From positions 1 to 54,570 of the forward strand of contig CAIOXL010000183.1 in NCBI GenBank assembly GCA_903862245.1: a stretch of DNA of 54,570 bases. Reading direction: 5' to 3'. Position numbers and translations under genes: made by a program. This document shows positions 47,913-54,570 of this stretch, in pieces. The notes beneath the pieces are model-generated. The model did not search any database. It was not told the DNA's origin and was given only the letters and a program-made list of their open reading frames with translations. The first letter of the stretch is position 1. Each line of letters begins with the position of its first letter. The DNA comes from an uncultured Geobacteraceae bacterium. GTDB taxonomy: Bacteria > Desulfobacterota > Desulfuromonadia > Geobacterales > Pseudopelobacteraceae.

Positions 47913-48620
47913 ATGACGGACGACAAACCACATATCATGCTGGTGGAAGATGAAATCCACCTGGCGCGCGGCATCTGTTTCAATCTGGAAGAGGAGGGGT
48001 ACCGGGTCAGCCATTTTGAAACCGCCGAACGTGCTCTTGTCACCCTTGAGATCGAGCACTTCGATCTGGTCATCATGGATGTCATGCTTCCCGGCATGGA
48101 TGGCTATCAGGCATGCCGGGCCATCAGGCTGCTCGACCCGCGCGTCCCGATTCTGATGCTGACCGCCCGTTCCGAAGATGCTGACCGGGTTGAGGGGCTG
48201 GAAAACGGGGCGGACGATTACCTGACCAAGCCGTTTAATCTGGTGGAGTTTCTGCTGCGGGTCAAGGGGATGCTGCGGCGCTCTGCATGGTATCGCCCGG
48301 AACCGGTGGAGGAGGGGTACCGCTTCGGCGATAATGAGGTGTTTCTGCTTTCCTACCGGGCCAGAACGGCCCAGGGGGAGATCGACCTGACGGAGATGGA
48401 AGTGCGGGTACTGTCACTGTTTTTCCAGAAGGAGGGGCAGGCGGTGCACCGGAGTGATCTGCTCCAGAGCGTCTGGGGGTACAGCAGCGATACGGAAACC
48501 AGGACATTGGACAACTTCATTGTCCGGCTGCGTAAATATTTTGAACCGGACCCTTCCCATCCGAAGCATTTCCAGACAGTGCGTGCGGTCGGATACCGCT
48601 TCAGCCGCGAAGGCGATTGA
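47913..48620 (+). CDS. OmpR-family response regulator
   Basis: A 235-residue regulator. The receiver (residues 1-120) has IMLVEDE, the phospho-aspartate region LVIMDVMLPGMDG (about residue 54) and LTARSEDADRVEGL with the threonine and lysine (YLTKPF) of the active site. The C-terminal winged helix ends with RTLDNFIVRLRKYFEPDP. The start MTDDKPH follows GAGGTGA; a longer frame overlaps the kinase gene. Its target genes are unknown. Confidence 0.95.
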   Translation: MTDDKPHIMLVEDEIHLARGICFNLEEEGYRVSHFETAERALVTLEIEHFDLVIMDVMLPGMDGYQACRAIRLLDPRVPILMLTARSEDADRVEGLENGADDYLTKPFNLVEFLLRVKGMLRRSAWYRPEPVEEGYRFGDNEVFLLSYRARTAQGEIDLTEMEVRVLSLFFQKEGQAVHRSDLLQSVWGYSSDTETRTLDNFIVRLRKYFEPDPSHPKHFQTVRAVGYRFSREGD

Positions 48621-48628
48621 CCGGATTC

Positions 48629-51286
48629 CTACAGATAGCGCTTCAGCACATACGCCAATATCCCGCCGGCCCTGAAATAGCTGATTTCATTGACCGTATC
48701 CAGACGGCAGCGGAGAGAAACCTGCTCCGACCGGCCGTCCCGCCGGCAAATGACCGCTGTCAGATCCTGACCGGTCTGCAGTTCCCCCTCCAGGGGGAGC
48801 AGCTCCACCGATTCACTGCCGTCCAACCCGAGAGTCGTGCGTGTCTCCCCCCCGTGAAACTGCAACGGCAGAATACCCATGCCGATGAGATTTGAGCGGT
48901 GAATCCGTTCAAAACTCTCCGCTATTACCGCTGTGACCCCCAACAGCAGCACCCCCTTGGCGGCCCAGTCACGGCTCGATCCGGAGCCGTACTCTTTCCC
49001 GGCAATGATCACCAGCGGCACCCCTTCCTGCCGGTAACGCATGGCGGCGTCAAAGATTGTCAGCTCTTCTCCCCCCGGAAAGTGCCGGGTATAGCCCCCT
49101 TCACGCCCCGGCACCATTTCATTGCGCAGCCGGGTATTGGCAAAGGTGCCGCGCATCATGACATCATGGTTGCCGCGCCGGGAGCCGTAGGAATTGAAAT
49201 CACCAACCGCGACCCCCTGGTGCTGAAGATACCGGCCGGCCGGGCTTTCGGGACGGATGGCACCCGCCGGCGAGATGTGATCCGTGGTAATGGAGTCACC
49301 CAGCAGGGCCAGAATGGACATTCTTTTGGGCAGTTCTTTTTCCGTGTCTGCCGATCCCCCCTGAAAAAACGGCGGTTCCTTCACGTAGCTTGACCCAGAA
49401 TCCCACGGGTAGGTGGCGGCATCGCCGATCGGCAGCTCCCGCCATTCGGCCGTACCGCTGTACACATCGGCATAGGCGCGACGGAAGATTTCGGGGGAAA
49501 TCCCGCGCAGCTGCTCCGTAATCTCGGCGGTTGACGGCCAGATATCGCGCAGGTACACCGGCTGGCCGCTCCGGCCGACTCCGAGCGGCTGAGTGGTCAG
49601 GTCGATCCTGGTCGTACCGGCCAGGGCAAACGCAACAACCAGGGGAGGGGAGGCCAGCCAACTGTTCTTGACCTGCGGATGAATGCGCCCTTCAAAATTG
49701 CGGTTGCCGGACAGGACCGCCGCCACAGCAAGGTTCCCCTCCTGAACCGCCGTGCTGACGTCATGGGGAAGCGGGCCGGAATTGCCGATGCAGGTCGTAC
49801 AGCCATAACCGACCAGATCGAACCCGAGCTGCACCAGCGGTTCATACAGACCGGCACCCCGCAGATACTCCATGACCACCGCCGAACCGGGAGCAAGGGA
49901 GGTCTTCACCCATGGTTTGACCGTCAGCCCCGCCTCCACCGCTTTTTTGGCCAGCAGACCTGCTGCCAGCATGACCCCCGGATTGGAGGTGTTGGTGCAG
50001 GAGGTGATGGCGGCAATAACCACGGCACCGTGCGCTAACCGGGTCCCGGAATCGCCAAGCGGCACCCCCGGGGACTCTTCTCCGGCCGGGAGCGTCGCAG
50101 CGGCCACCCGAAGGAGGTCGGTCAGCGGCACCCGGTCCTGCGGCCTGCGCGGGCCGGCCAGGCAGGGGACAACCGTCCCCAGAGCAAGGGAAACGACCTG
50201 GCTGAACAGCGGTTCCGGGGAGTCGGCATCACGCCATAGCCCCTGTCTGCGGCAGTACGCCTCCACCAGAGCAGTGGTTTCCTCATCCCTGCCGGTGAAG
50301 CGCAGATACGCCACTGTTTCTGCATCAACGGGGAAAAATCCGCAGGTGGCACCGTATTCAGGAGCCATGTTGGCGATGGTCGCCCGATCGGCCAGCGGCA
50401 GACAGTCCAGCCCCTGCCCGAAAAATTCCACGAACTTGCCGACGACACCGGTCTGCCGCAGCAGCTCCGTAATCGTCAGCACCAGATCCGTGGCGGTAAC
50501 ACCGGGGGCAAGGACACCGGCAAGGCGGACACCGACCACTTCCGGAATCAGCATGGACACCGCCTGGCCAAGCATGGCCGCTTCCGCCTCAATACCGCCC
50601 ACACCCCAGCCGAGCACGCCAAGACCGTTAATCATGGTGGTGTGACTATCAGTGCCGAGGAGGGTATCCGGGTACGCCACCGGACCGTCCGGACCAGCGT
50701 CATCATGCCAGACAACCTTCGCCAGATATTCAAGGTTCACCTGATGACAGATGCCGGTTCCGGGAGGCACGACCCGGAAGTTCCGCAGCGCATGCTGGCC
50801 CCAGCGGAGAAAGGCGTAGCGTTCCCGGTTACGCTCCATCTCAAGAGCCACATTGGCGGCAAAAGCCTCCGGAGTGCCGAAGTTGTCAACCTGCACCGAA
50901 TGGTCGATAACCAGATCCACCGGTATCAGCGGGTTGATCGATGCCGGATCTCCCCCTTTCCGCACAACTGAGTCCCGTAGGGCGGCAAGATCCGCCACCG
51001 CCGGAACCCCGGTAAAATCCTGCATCAGCACCCGGCCCGGATGAAAAGCGATCTCCCGGGTTGACGAGCGCGAGTCGAGCCATCCCCCAAAGGCCGTGAT
51101 GTCATCCTGAGTAACGGTCAGGCCGTCTTCGTGGCGAAGCAGATTTTCCAGAAGTATTTTGAGAGAGAAGGGAAGGCGGGACACGGCACCGAACCCGGCC
51201 TGTTCCAGCGCGGAGATGTCATGAAAGCGGTACGACCGGCCATGTACAACCATGGTCCGGGCCGACGAAAACGAATTGAGTGACAT
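48629..51286 (-). CDS. acnA: Aconitate hydratase A
   Basis: An 885-residue aconitase of the AcnA/IRP type, which converts citrate to isocitrate in the TCA cycle. The 4Fe-4S ligands are in SCTNTSNPG (about residue 430) and CTTCIGNSGP (about 498). Also seen are GTDSHTTMINGLGVLGWG and the C-terminal SYGSRRGNHDVMMRGTF and GSGSSRDWAAKG, which are the swivel-domain signatures. The start MSLNSF follows AGGGGA. It lies 59 bp after a cytochrome gene on the same strand and converges on the response regulator gene with an 8-bp gap. Confidence 0.97.
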   Translation of the reverse strand: MSLNSFSSARTMVVHGRSYRFHDISALEQAGFGAVSRLPFSLKILLENLLRHEDGLTVTQDDITAFGGWLDSRSSTREIAFHPGRVLMQDFTGVPAVADLAALRDSVVRKGGDPASINPLIPVDLVIDHSVQVDNFGTPEAFAANVALEMERNRERYAFLRWGQHALRNFRVVPPGTGICHQVNLEYLAKVVWHDDAGPDGPVAYPDTLLGTDSHTTMINGLGVLGWGVGGIEAEAAMLGQAVSMLIPEVVGVRLAGVLAPGVTATDLVLTITELLRQTGVVGKFVEFFGQGLDCLPLADRATIANMAPEYGATCGFFPVDAETVAYLRFTGRDEETTALVEAYCRRQGLWRDADSPEPLFSQVVSLALGTVVPCLAGPRRPQDRVPLTDLLRVAAATLPAGEESPGVPLGDSGTRLAHGAVVIAAITSCTNTSNPGVMLAAGLLAKKAVEAGLTVKPWVKTSLAPGSAVVMEYLRGAGLYEPLVQLGFDLVGYGCTTCIGNSGPLPHDVSTAVQEGNLAVAAVLSGNRNFEGRIHPQVKNSWLASPPLVVAFALAGTTRIDLTTQPLGVGRSGQPVYLRDIWPSTAEITEQLRGISPEIFRRAYADVYSGTAEWRELPIGDAATYPWDSGSSYVKEPPFFQGGSADTEKELPKRMSILALLGDSITTDHISPAGAIRPESPAGRYLQHQGVAVGDFNSYGSRRGNHDVMMRGTFANTRLRNEMVPGREGGYTRHFPGGEELTIFDAAMRYRQEGVPLVIIAGKEYGSGSSRDWAAKGVLLLGVTAVIAESFERIHRSNLIGMGILPLQFHGGETRTTLGLDGSESVELLPLEGELQTGQDLTAVICRRDGRSEQVSLRCRLDTVNEISYFRAGGILAYVLKRYL

Positions 51287-51345
51287 ACGTCCCCTTTTGG
51301 TCATGCGGGTATGGTCATTTATGGGGCGGTTATGTGCGGGTGTTG

Positions 51346-51678
51346 TTAATGATGGAACCGCCCTTTGTGATCCTTGTGGGCCGGCGAAGGGGACTTGTGG
51401 CAGTCGAAGCAGGCCTTTTCCTCCACCTTTTTGCCATCCAGCGGCGACAGCTGCCCCCCCAGTGCCGGCTGGTTGTATTCAGACGTCTGGAACGCAAGGC
51501 GGCCCCGCTCATCGGACACCGCCGCCGGCGTGTAGGTCGCCTGCCAGTTGGCACTGATCGCCGTGGTATGGCACTGATCACACCCCCCCGGCGGTGGAAT
51601 GCTTTTCCAGGCGGTGAACATGGCGCAGCCGCTGATGGTGAAAACGCAGCCGGTGAGAAGTACGAGGGCATATTTCAT
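51346..51678 (-). CDS. Diheme c-type cytochrome, probable lipoprotein
   Basis: A 110-residue exported protein. MKYALVLLTGCVFTISGC ends in a lipobox-like ISGC, so it is likely a lipoprotein. Two heme sites are visible, CDQCH near residue 33 and CFDCH near 90, with a histidine-rich end (HKDHKGRFHH) that can offer axial ligands. The ribosome site AAAGGAG precedes the ATG at 51678; the upstream in-frame extension is not used. It may relay electrons at the outer or inner membrane; no partner is visible. Confidence 0.88.
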   Translation of the reverse strand: MKYALVLLTGCVFTISGCAMFTAWKSIPPPGGCDQCHTTAISANWQATYTPAAVSDERGRLAFQTSEYNQPALGGQLSPLDGKKVEEKACFDCHKSPSPAHKDHKGRFHH

Positions 51679-51746
51679 GGAAAGGCTCCTTTGACACGCA
51701 GATTGAAACAGGGAAATAATACCACAGAACCGGTGAAATGACAGCC

Positions 51747-52526
51747 TCATGCAGACTCTTTCTCAATCCGCAGGACACGCCGGACTGTAGCCGTCGTAAT
51801 GCGTGCCACATCCTCCAGCGGAATTCCCCGGATTTCCGCAACACGCTCTGCTGTGTCCACGATCCAGGCTGGTCGGTTGCTGGCCCCGCGATACCGCTCA
51901 GGTGCCATGTCCGGGGCATCGCTTTCCAGCACCAGATATTCCAGCGGCAGCTCCCGCGCTACGTGCAGCGGCTTGACCGCATTGTGCCACGTGAGCGTCC
52001 CGGAAAGCGAGATGACAAATCCGAGGCTGATGAACTCGCGCGCCATCTCCACGGAACCGGAGAAGGCGTGCATGATGCCACCGGCGTGGGCGGCATGCTC
52101 CTCCCGCAGAATTGCCGCCACCCGCTGAAAAGCGCGGCGGCAATGGATCAGCACCGGCAGGCCGCGCTGGCCGGCAATGCGGAGCTGGGCGCGAAAGACC
52201 CGTTCCTGCTGCTCCAGCGGCACCGGGGATGAGGGGTCAAGTCCGATTTCGCCAATGGCAACCGCTCGGGACGAAACTTCCAGCAGGCGGTCAAGCAGCT
52301 GATCATCGACACATCCCGCATGGAGCGGGTGGATGCCGTACGCCGGAAACACCAGGTCTGTTTCGGCCGCCAGTGCGGCGATGTTTTGCCAACCGTCAGG
52401 ATGCACCCCCGGGACGACGAAACCCTGCACCCCGACTGCGCACGCCTCCTCCACAGCCTGCTGCCACCCGGATCTGAGCGGTTCCAGATCCAGGTGGCAG
52501 TGGCTGTCAATCAGGGGGCCGGTCAT
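51747..52526 (-). CDS. tatD: TatD-family metal-dependent hydrolase
   Basis: A 259-residue TIM-barrel nuclease-type hydrolase. Seen are IDSHCHLD at the N-terminus (metal ligands), AIGEIGLD, VLIHCRRAF, HAFSGSVEMA and the C-terminal LVLESDAPDM. TatD proteins are 3'-5' exonucleases and deoxyribonucleases that take part in DNA repair and degradation. The ATG overlaps the stop codon of the upstream phospholipase-D gene by four bases, so they are coupled. Confidence 0.93.
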   Translation of the reverse strand: MTGPLIDSHCHLDLEPLRSGWQQAVEEACAVGVQGFVVPGVHPDGWQNIAALAAETDLVFPAYGIHPLHAGCVDDQLLDRLLEVSSRAVAIGEIGLDPSSPVPLEQQERVFRAQLRIAGQRGLPVLIHCRRAFQRVAAILREEHAAHAGGIMHAFSGSVEMAREFISLGFVISLSGTLTWHNAVKPLHVARELPLEYLVLESDAPDMAPERYRGASNRPAWIVDTAERVAEIRGIPLEDVARITTATVRRVLRIEKESA

Positions 52527-53716
52527 AAAAACCACTCGAACAGGCTGACCACCCGCTCCATGACCCGAACCACTCCGCCGCGCCGCTCATGGACATCCAA
52601 CTCCACCGGCCGAGCACCGTCGATCTCCTCCAGCAGCAGCGTCCGGATCTGAGCTCCGAACTGCACGTTATCCACCATACAGTTGATTTCAAAATTGCGA
52701 TGAAAGCTGCGCGGGTCAAGATTGGCCGAGCCGATGACCGTTCGCTCCCCGTCAATCAGCATCACCTTGGCATGCAGGATCTCCCGTTCCAGCTCGAAAA
52801 TCTCGACCCCTCCCCGGAGCAGCGTCGCGTATGAACCTCTGCCGAGCAGCAGGACCAGCGGTACATCACTGCGGGCCGGAAGCAGCAGACGCACCCGCAC
52901 GCCCCGGCGCACGGCACGGAGCAGTGCGCGGATAATGCGCGGCCCGGGGAGGAAGTAGGGCGTAGCAATCAGAATCTCTTCCGCCGCAGCAGCGATATTG
53001 ACCTGAAATGCTTCGCGGATGTAGGAGCGCCGCTGGCGGGGACCACCGCTGATGATGTTGACTGCGGCTTCCCCCCGTGTATCTGCCGCATGCGGAGGCC
53101 ATTCCCCCTCCCCGGCAGCGACCCTGTTCCGCTCACCGTTCCAGCTGTCATGGAATATGCTGACCAGCTCTCCCACCGCATCCCCCTGGATACTGAAACC
53201 CAGATCACGGAAGTTCAGCCCCTGCTCCACGCGGCCGCCATATTCGTCACCGATATTGAAGCCGCCCAGAAGGGCCAGCGTGCCGTCAATAATGGTCATT
53301 TTACGGTGATCCCGCTTGTCGAACCAGTACACACCACGGGTGAAGGAGGGGACGTTGAAGGGGAACAGCTCGATCCCCTGATGGGCAAGGCGTTTAAAAT
53401 AGGATGAGGGGGTTTCAAGACAGCCAATGTAGTCGTAGATCAGCCTGATCCTGACACCGCGCCGGGCGGCGGCGATCAGCTCCCGCGCCAGCTCGGCGCC
53501 GGTACGGTCATCGTGGATGATGTAGTACTCCAGCAGAATTGTCCGCTCGGCAGAACGGATGGCAGCAAAAAGCGCCGCAAAGAACGGTTCCCCCCCCTGA
53601 AACAGTGCGACGCTGTTATGGCGGTGGGTGACCGGCAGTTCGAACGGACGCAGCCGGCGCAGCAGGCTGATTATCCTGGGGAGCCGTTTCTTACGCTTGA
53701 AATGGTTACTTCGCAT
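52523..53716 (-). CDS. Cardiolipin synthase-like phospholipase D protein
   Basis: A 397-residue protein with two PLD-type HxK motifs, HRKMTIIDGTLALLGG (about residue 138) and HAKVMLIDGERTVIGSAN (about 322). This matches bacterial cardiolipin synthases of the ClsB type, which lack the usual N-terminal membrane spans. The N-terminus is basic (RSNHFKRKKRLPRI), which suits peripheral membrane binding. The ATG at 53716 is preferred to a GTG nine bases upstream (53725). It overlaps tatD by four bases. It may make cardiolipin from phosphatidylglycerol or another phospholipid. Confidence 0.9.
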   Translation of the reverse strand: MRSNHFKRKKRLPRIISLLRRLRPFELPVTHRHNSVALFQGGEPFFAALFAAIRSAERTILLEYYIIHDDRTGAELARELIAAARRGVRIRLIYDYIGCLETPSSYFKRLAHQGIELFPFNVPSFTRGVYWFDKRDHRKMTIIDGTLALLGGFNIGDEYGGRVEQGLNFRDLGFSIQGDAVGELVSIFHDSWNGERNRVAAGEGEWPPHAADTRGEAAVNIISGGPRQRRSYIREAFQVNIAAAAEEILIATPYFLPGPRIIRALLRAVRRGVRVRLLLPARSDVPLVLLLGRGSYATLLRGGVEIFELEREILHAKVMLIDGERTVIGSANLDPRSFHRNFEINCMVDNVQFGAQIRTLLLEEIDGARPVELDVHERRGGVVRVMERVVSLFEWFL

Positions 53717-53731
53717 GTTTCCCACGACACA

Positions 53732-54388
53732 CTATGCGACCGGAATTGTCAGGCGGCCGACCGTGCCGATTTCAGCCGTCATCACATCACCGGCCCGCAC
53801 CTGGCCGACCCCGGCCGGCGTGCCGGTCAGGATGACATCGCCCGGCTCCAGGGTGAATATTGCCGAGCTATACGCCACAATCTGCGGAATGCGATGGATC
53901 ATATCTGCGGAGCTGCCGTTCTGACGCCCCTCGCCGTTCACCGCCAGTTTCAGATTCAGGGCATGAGGATCCGGCACCTGGGCGGCCGGCATAAAATCAG
54001 ACAGCGGGCAGGAGGTGTCAAATCCCTTGGCGATTTCCCAGGGGAGCCCCTTGGCTTTCAGTTGGTTCTGCACATCGCGCAGCGTCATGTCGATGGCCAC
54101 GCCGTAGCCGGCAACGTACTCCAGCGCTCTCCCGGCAGGGACCGCCCGGCACTGCTGACCGATCAGTACCGCCAGTTCGACCTCGAAATGGCACTCCTGC
54201 GAAAAGGGAGGGATACGCATCGTAGCACCGTCGCCGATGACCGACGAGGCCGGTTTTATGAACAGCACTGGCGCCGCCGGAGTCTCGTTGCCCAGTTCCC
54301 GGGCATGTTCGGCATAATTGCGCGCCAGACAGACGATCTTGCCGATGGTGAATTGCTGCGTGGTTCCGATCAGTGTGCGTGTTGTCAT
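53732..54388 (-). CDS. Fumarylacetoacetate hydrolase-family protein
   Basis: A 218-residue FAH-family enzyme. The conserved motif IVCLARNYAEHARELG is near residue 15, and the metal site is in ECHFEVELAVLIG and GVAIDMTLRD. Family members cleave or isomerise acylpyruvates and related 2-oxo acids; the true substrate is not clear. AAGGAGA lies 5 bp before the ATG at 54388, and the longer in-frame start is rejected. It is 15 bp before the cardiolipin synthase-like gene and starts a leftward gene series. Confidence 0.93.
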   Translation of the reverse strand: MTTRTLIGTTQQFTIGKIVCLARNYAEHARELGNETPAAPVLFIKPASSVIGDGATMRIPPFSQECHFEVELAVLIGQQCRAVPAGRALEYVAGYGVAIDMTLRDVQNQLKAKGLPWEIAKGFDTSCPLSDFMPAAQVPDPHALNLKLAVNGEGRQNGSSADMIHRIPQIVAYSSAIFTLEPGDVILTGTPAGVGQVRAGDVMTAEIGTVGRLTIPVA

Positions 54389-54530
54389 ATAATCTCCTTG
54401 ATAGTACTGGGGCTGGGGTAAACCCAGCCACAACGTATGTATGGTTTTGTTGAACTAAACCGCTGCGCGGTAATTTAAAACCAAACCAAAAGCATCAAAC
54501 CAGAGGCATCTCCCCGGAGGTGCCTTTTTT
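54388..54530 (+). ncRNA. Candidate small RNA with three hairpins and intrinsic terminator
   Basis: The plus strand holds a consensus -10 box TATAAT (54388-54393) with a weak TTCCGA at 18 bp spacing. Three stems follow: GGCTGGG/CCCAGCC (54411-54429), ACCGC/GCGGT (54459-54471) and AGGCATCTCC/GGAGGTGCCT with a T run (54504-54530). No protein is coded. The predicted transcript starts near 54400 and is antisense to the 5' leader of the FAH-family gene. Confidence 0.4.
54504..54530 (+). terminator. Intrinsic terminator at the right edge
   Basis: A 10-bp stem AGGCATCTCC / GGAGGTGCCT (one G-U pair) with a CC loop is followed by TTTTT on the plus strand. No plus-strand protein gene lies before it, so it would end the candidate small RNA. 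Confidence 0.7.
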
Positions 54531-54570
54531 GTTTCTTCAATCAGCATGGTCTTTGTCTTACCTTCTTCAT

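Overview
The window looks like chromosomal DNA of a Geobacter-type bacterium (Geobacterales / Desulfuromonadia). The best evidence is a triheme periplasmic cytochrome c7 of the PpcA family with a plausible sigma-54 promoter, two further small c-type cytochromes, a pyruvate phosphate dikinase, a JAB-DinG fusion helicase and the gene pairs hisZ-purA and def-fmt-DUF116. The DNA is GC-rich and densely coded. Almost every gene is an intact housekeeping gene. Horizontally acquired or decayed pieces sit at the left edge (RhuM remnant), at 5.4-6.1 kb (REP-like repeat plus AT-rich HNH gene) and at 39.2-40.7 kb (palindromic repeat and two toxin-antitoxin-like modules).

Layout. 0-1.4 kb: a broken rhuM gene, then a CoA-binding protein. 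1.5-5.4 kb: typA, then the cobalamin genes cbiET and cbiL, cut short by a repeat and an HNH nuclease gene. 6.3-10.2 kb: ppdK, an orphan type II pseudopilin gene and the ppcA-like cytochrome. 10.2-16.6 kb: a MutY-like glycosylase without the iron-sulfur ligands overlapping uvrB, then gltX and a divergent acyl-CoA synthetase. 16.6-19.4 kb: thiS-thiG-thiE and a radical SAM gene behind a TPP riboswitch. 19.5-22.9 kb: a DRTGG-type ATPase, a small membrane ORF, then metX-ttcA behind a SAM-I riboswitch. 23-26.9 kb: an exported protein and hisZ-purA. 26.9-32.5 kb: a very long GH13 glycosidase and a TPR protein with a lysine-rich tail. 32.7-34.9 kb: def-fmt-DUF116. 34.9-39.1 kb: mtnA-glnE.

39.2-42.4 kb is accessory DNA: a DUF4160/DUF2442-type pair whose promoter is covered by a palindromic operator, a higBA module, a cupin/racemase pair and a monoheme cytochrome. 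42.6-46.3 kb holds a split chromate transporter and the JAB-DinG helicase. 46.4-48.6 kb holds a small membrane protein and a two-component system. 48.6-54.4 kb is a leftward series: FAH-family hydrolase, cardiolipin synthase-like protein, tatD, diheme lipoprotein cytochrome and acnA. The right edge contains a candidate small RNA ending in an intrinsic terminator.

Functional links. Both riboswitches control matching pathways: TPP for thiazole synthesis and SAM for methionine synthesis. MtnA adds methionine salvage. Peptide deformylase and formyltransferase handle the N-formyl group of initiator methionine. GlnE, PurA/HisZ and PpdK belong to central nitrogen, nucleotide/histidine and carbon metabolism. 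The least understood items are the JAB-DinG fusion, the glycosylase without Fe-S ligands, the two toxin-antitoxin-like modules whose promoters predict leaderless mRNAs, and the right-edge RNA candidate. No tRNA, rRNA, CRISPR array or complete insertion sequence was seen.
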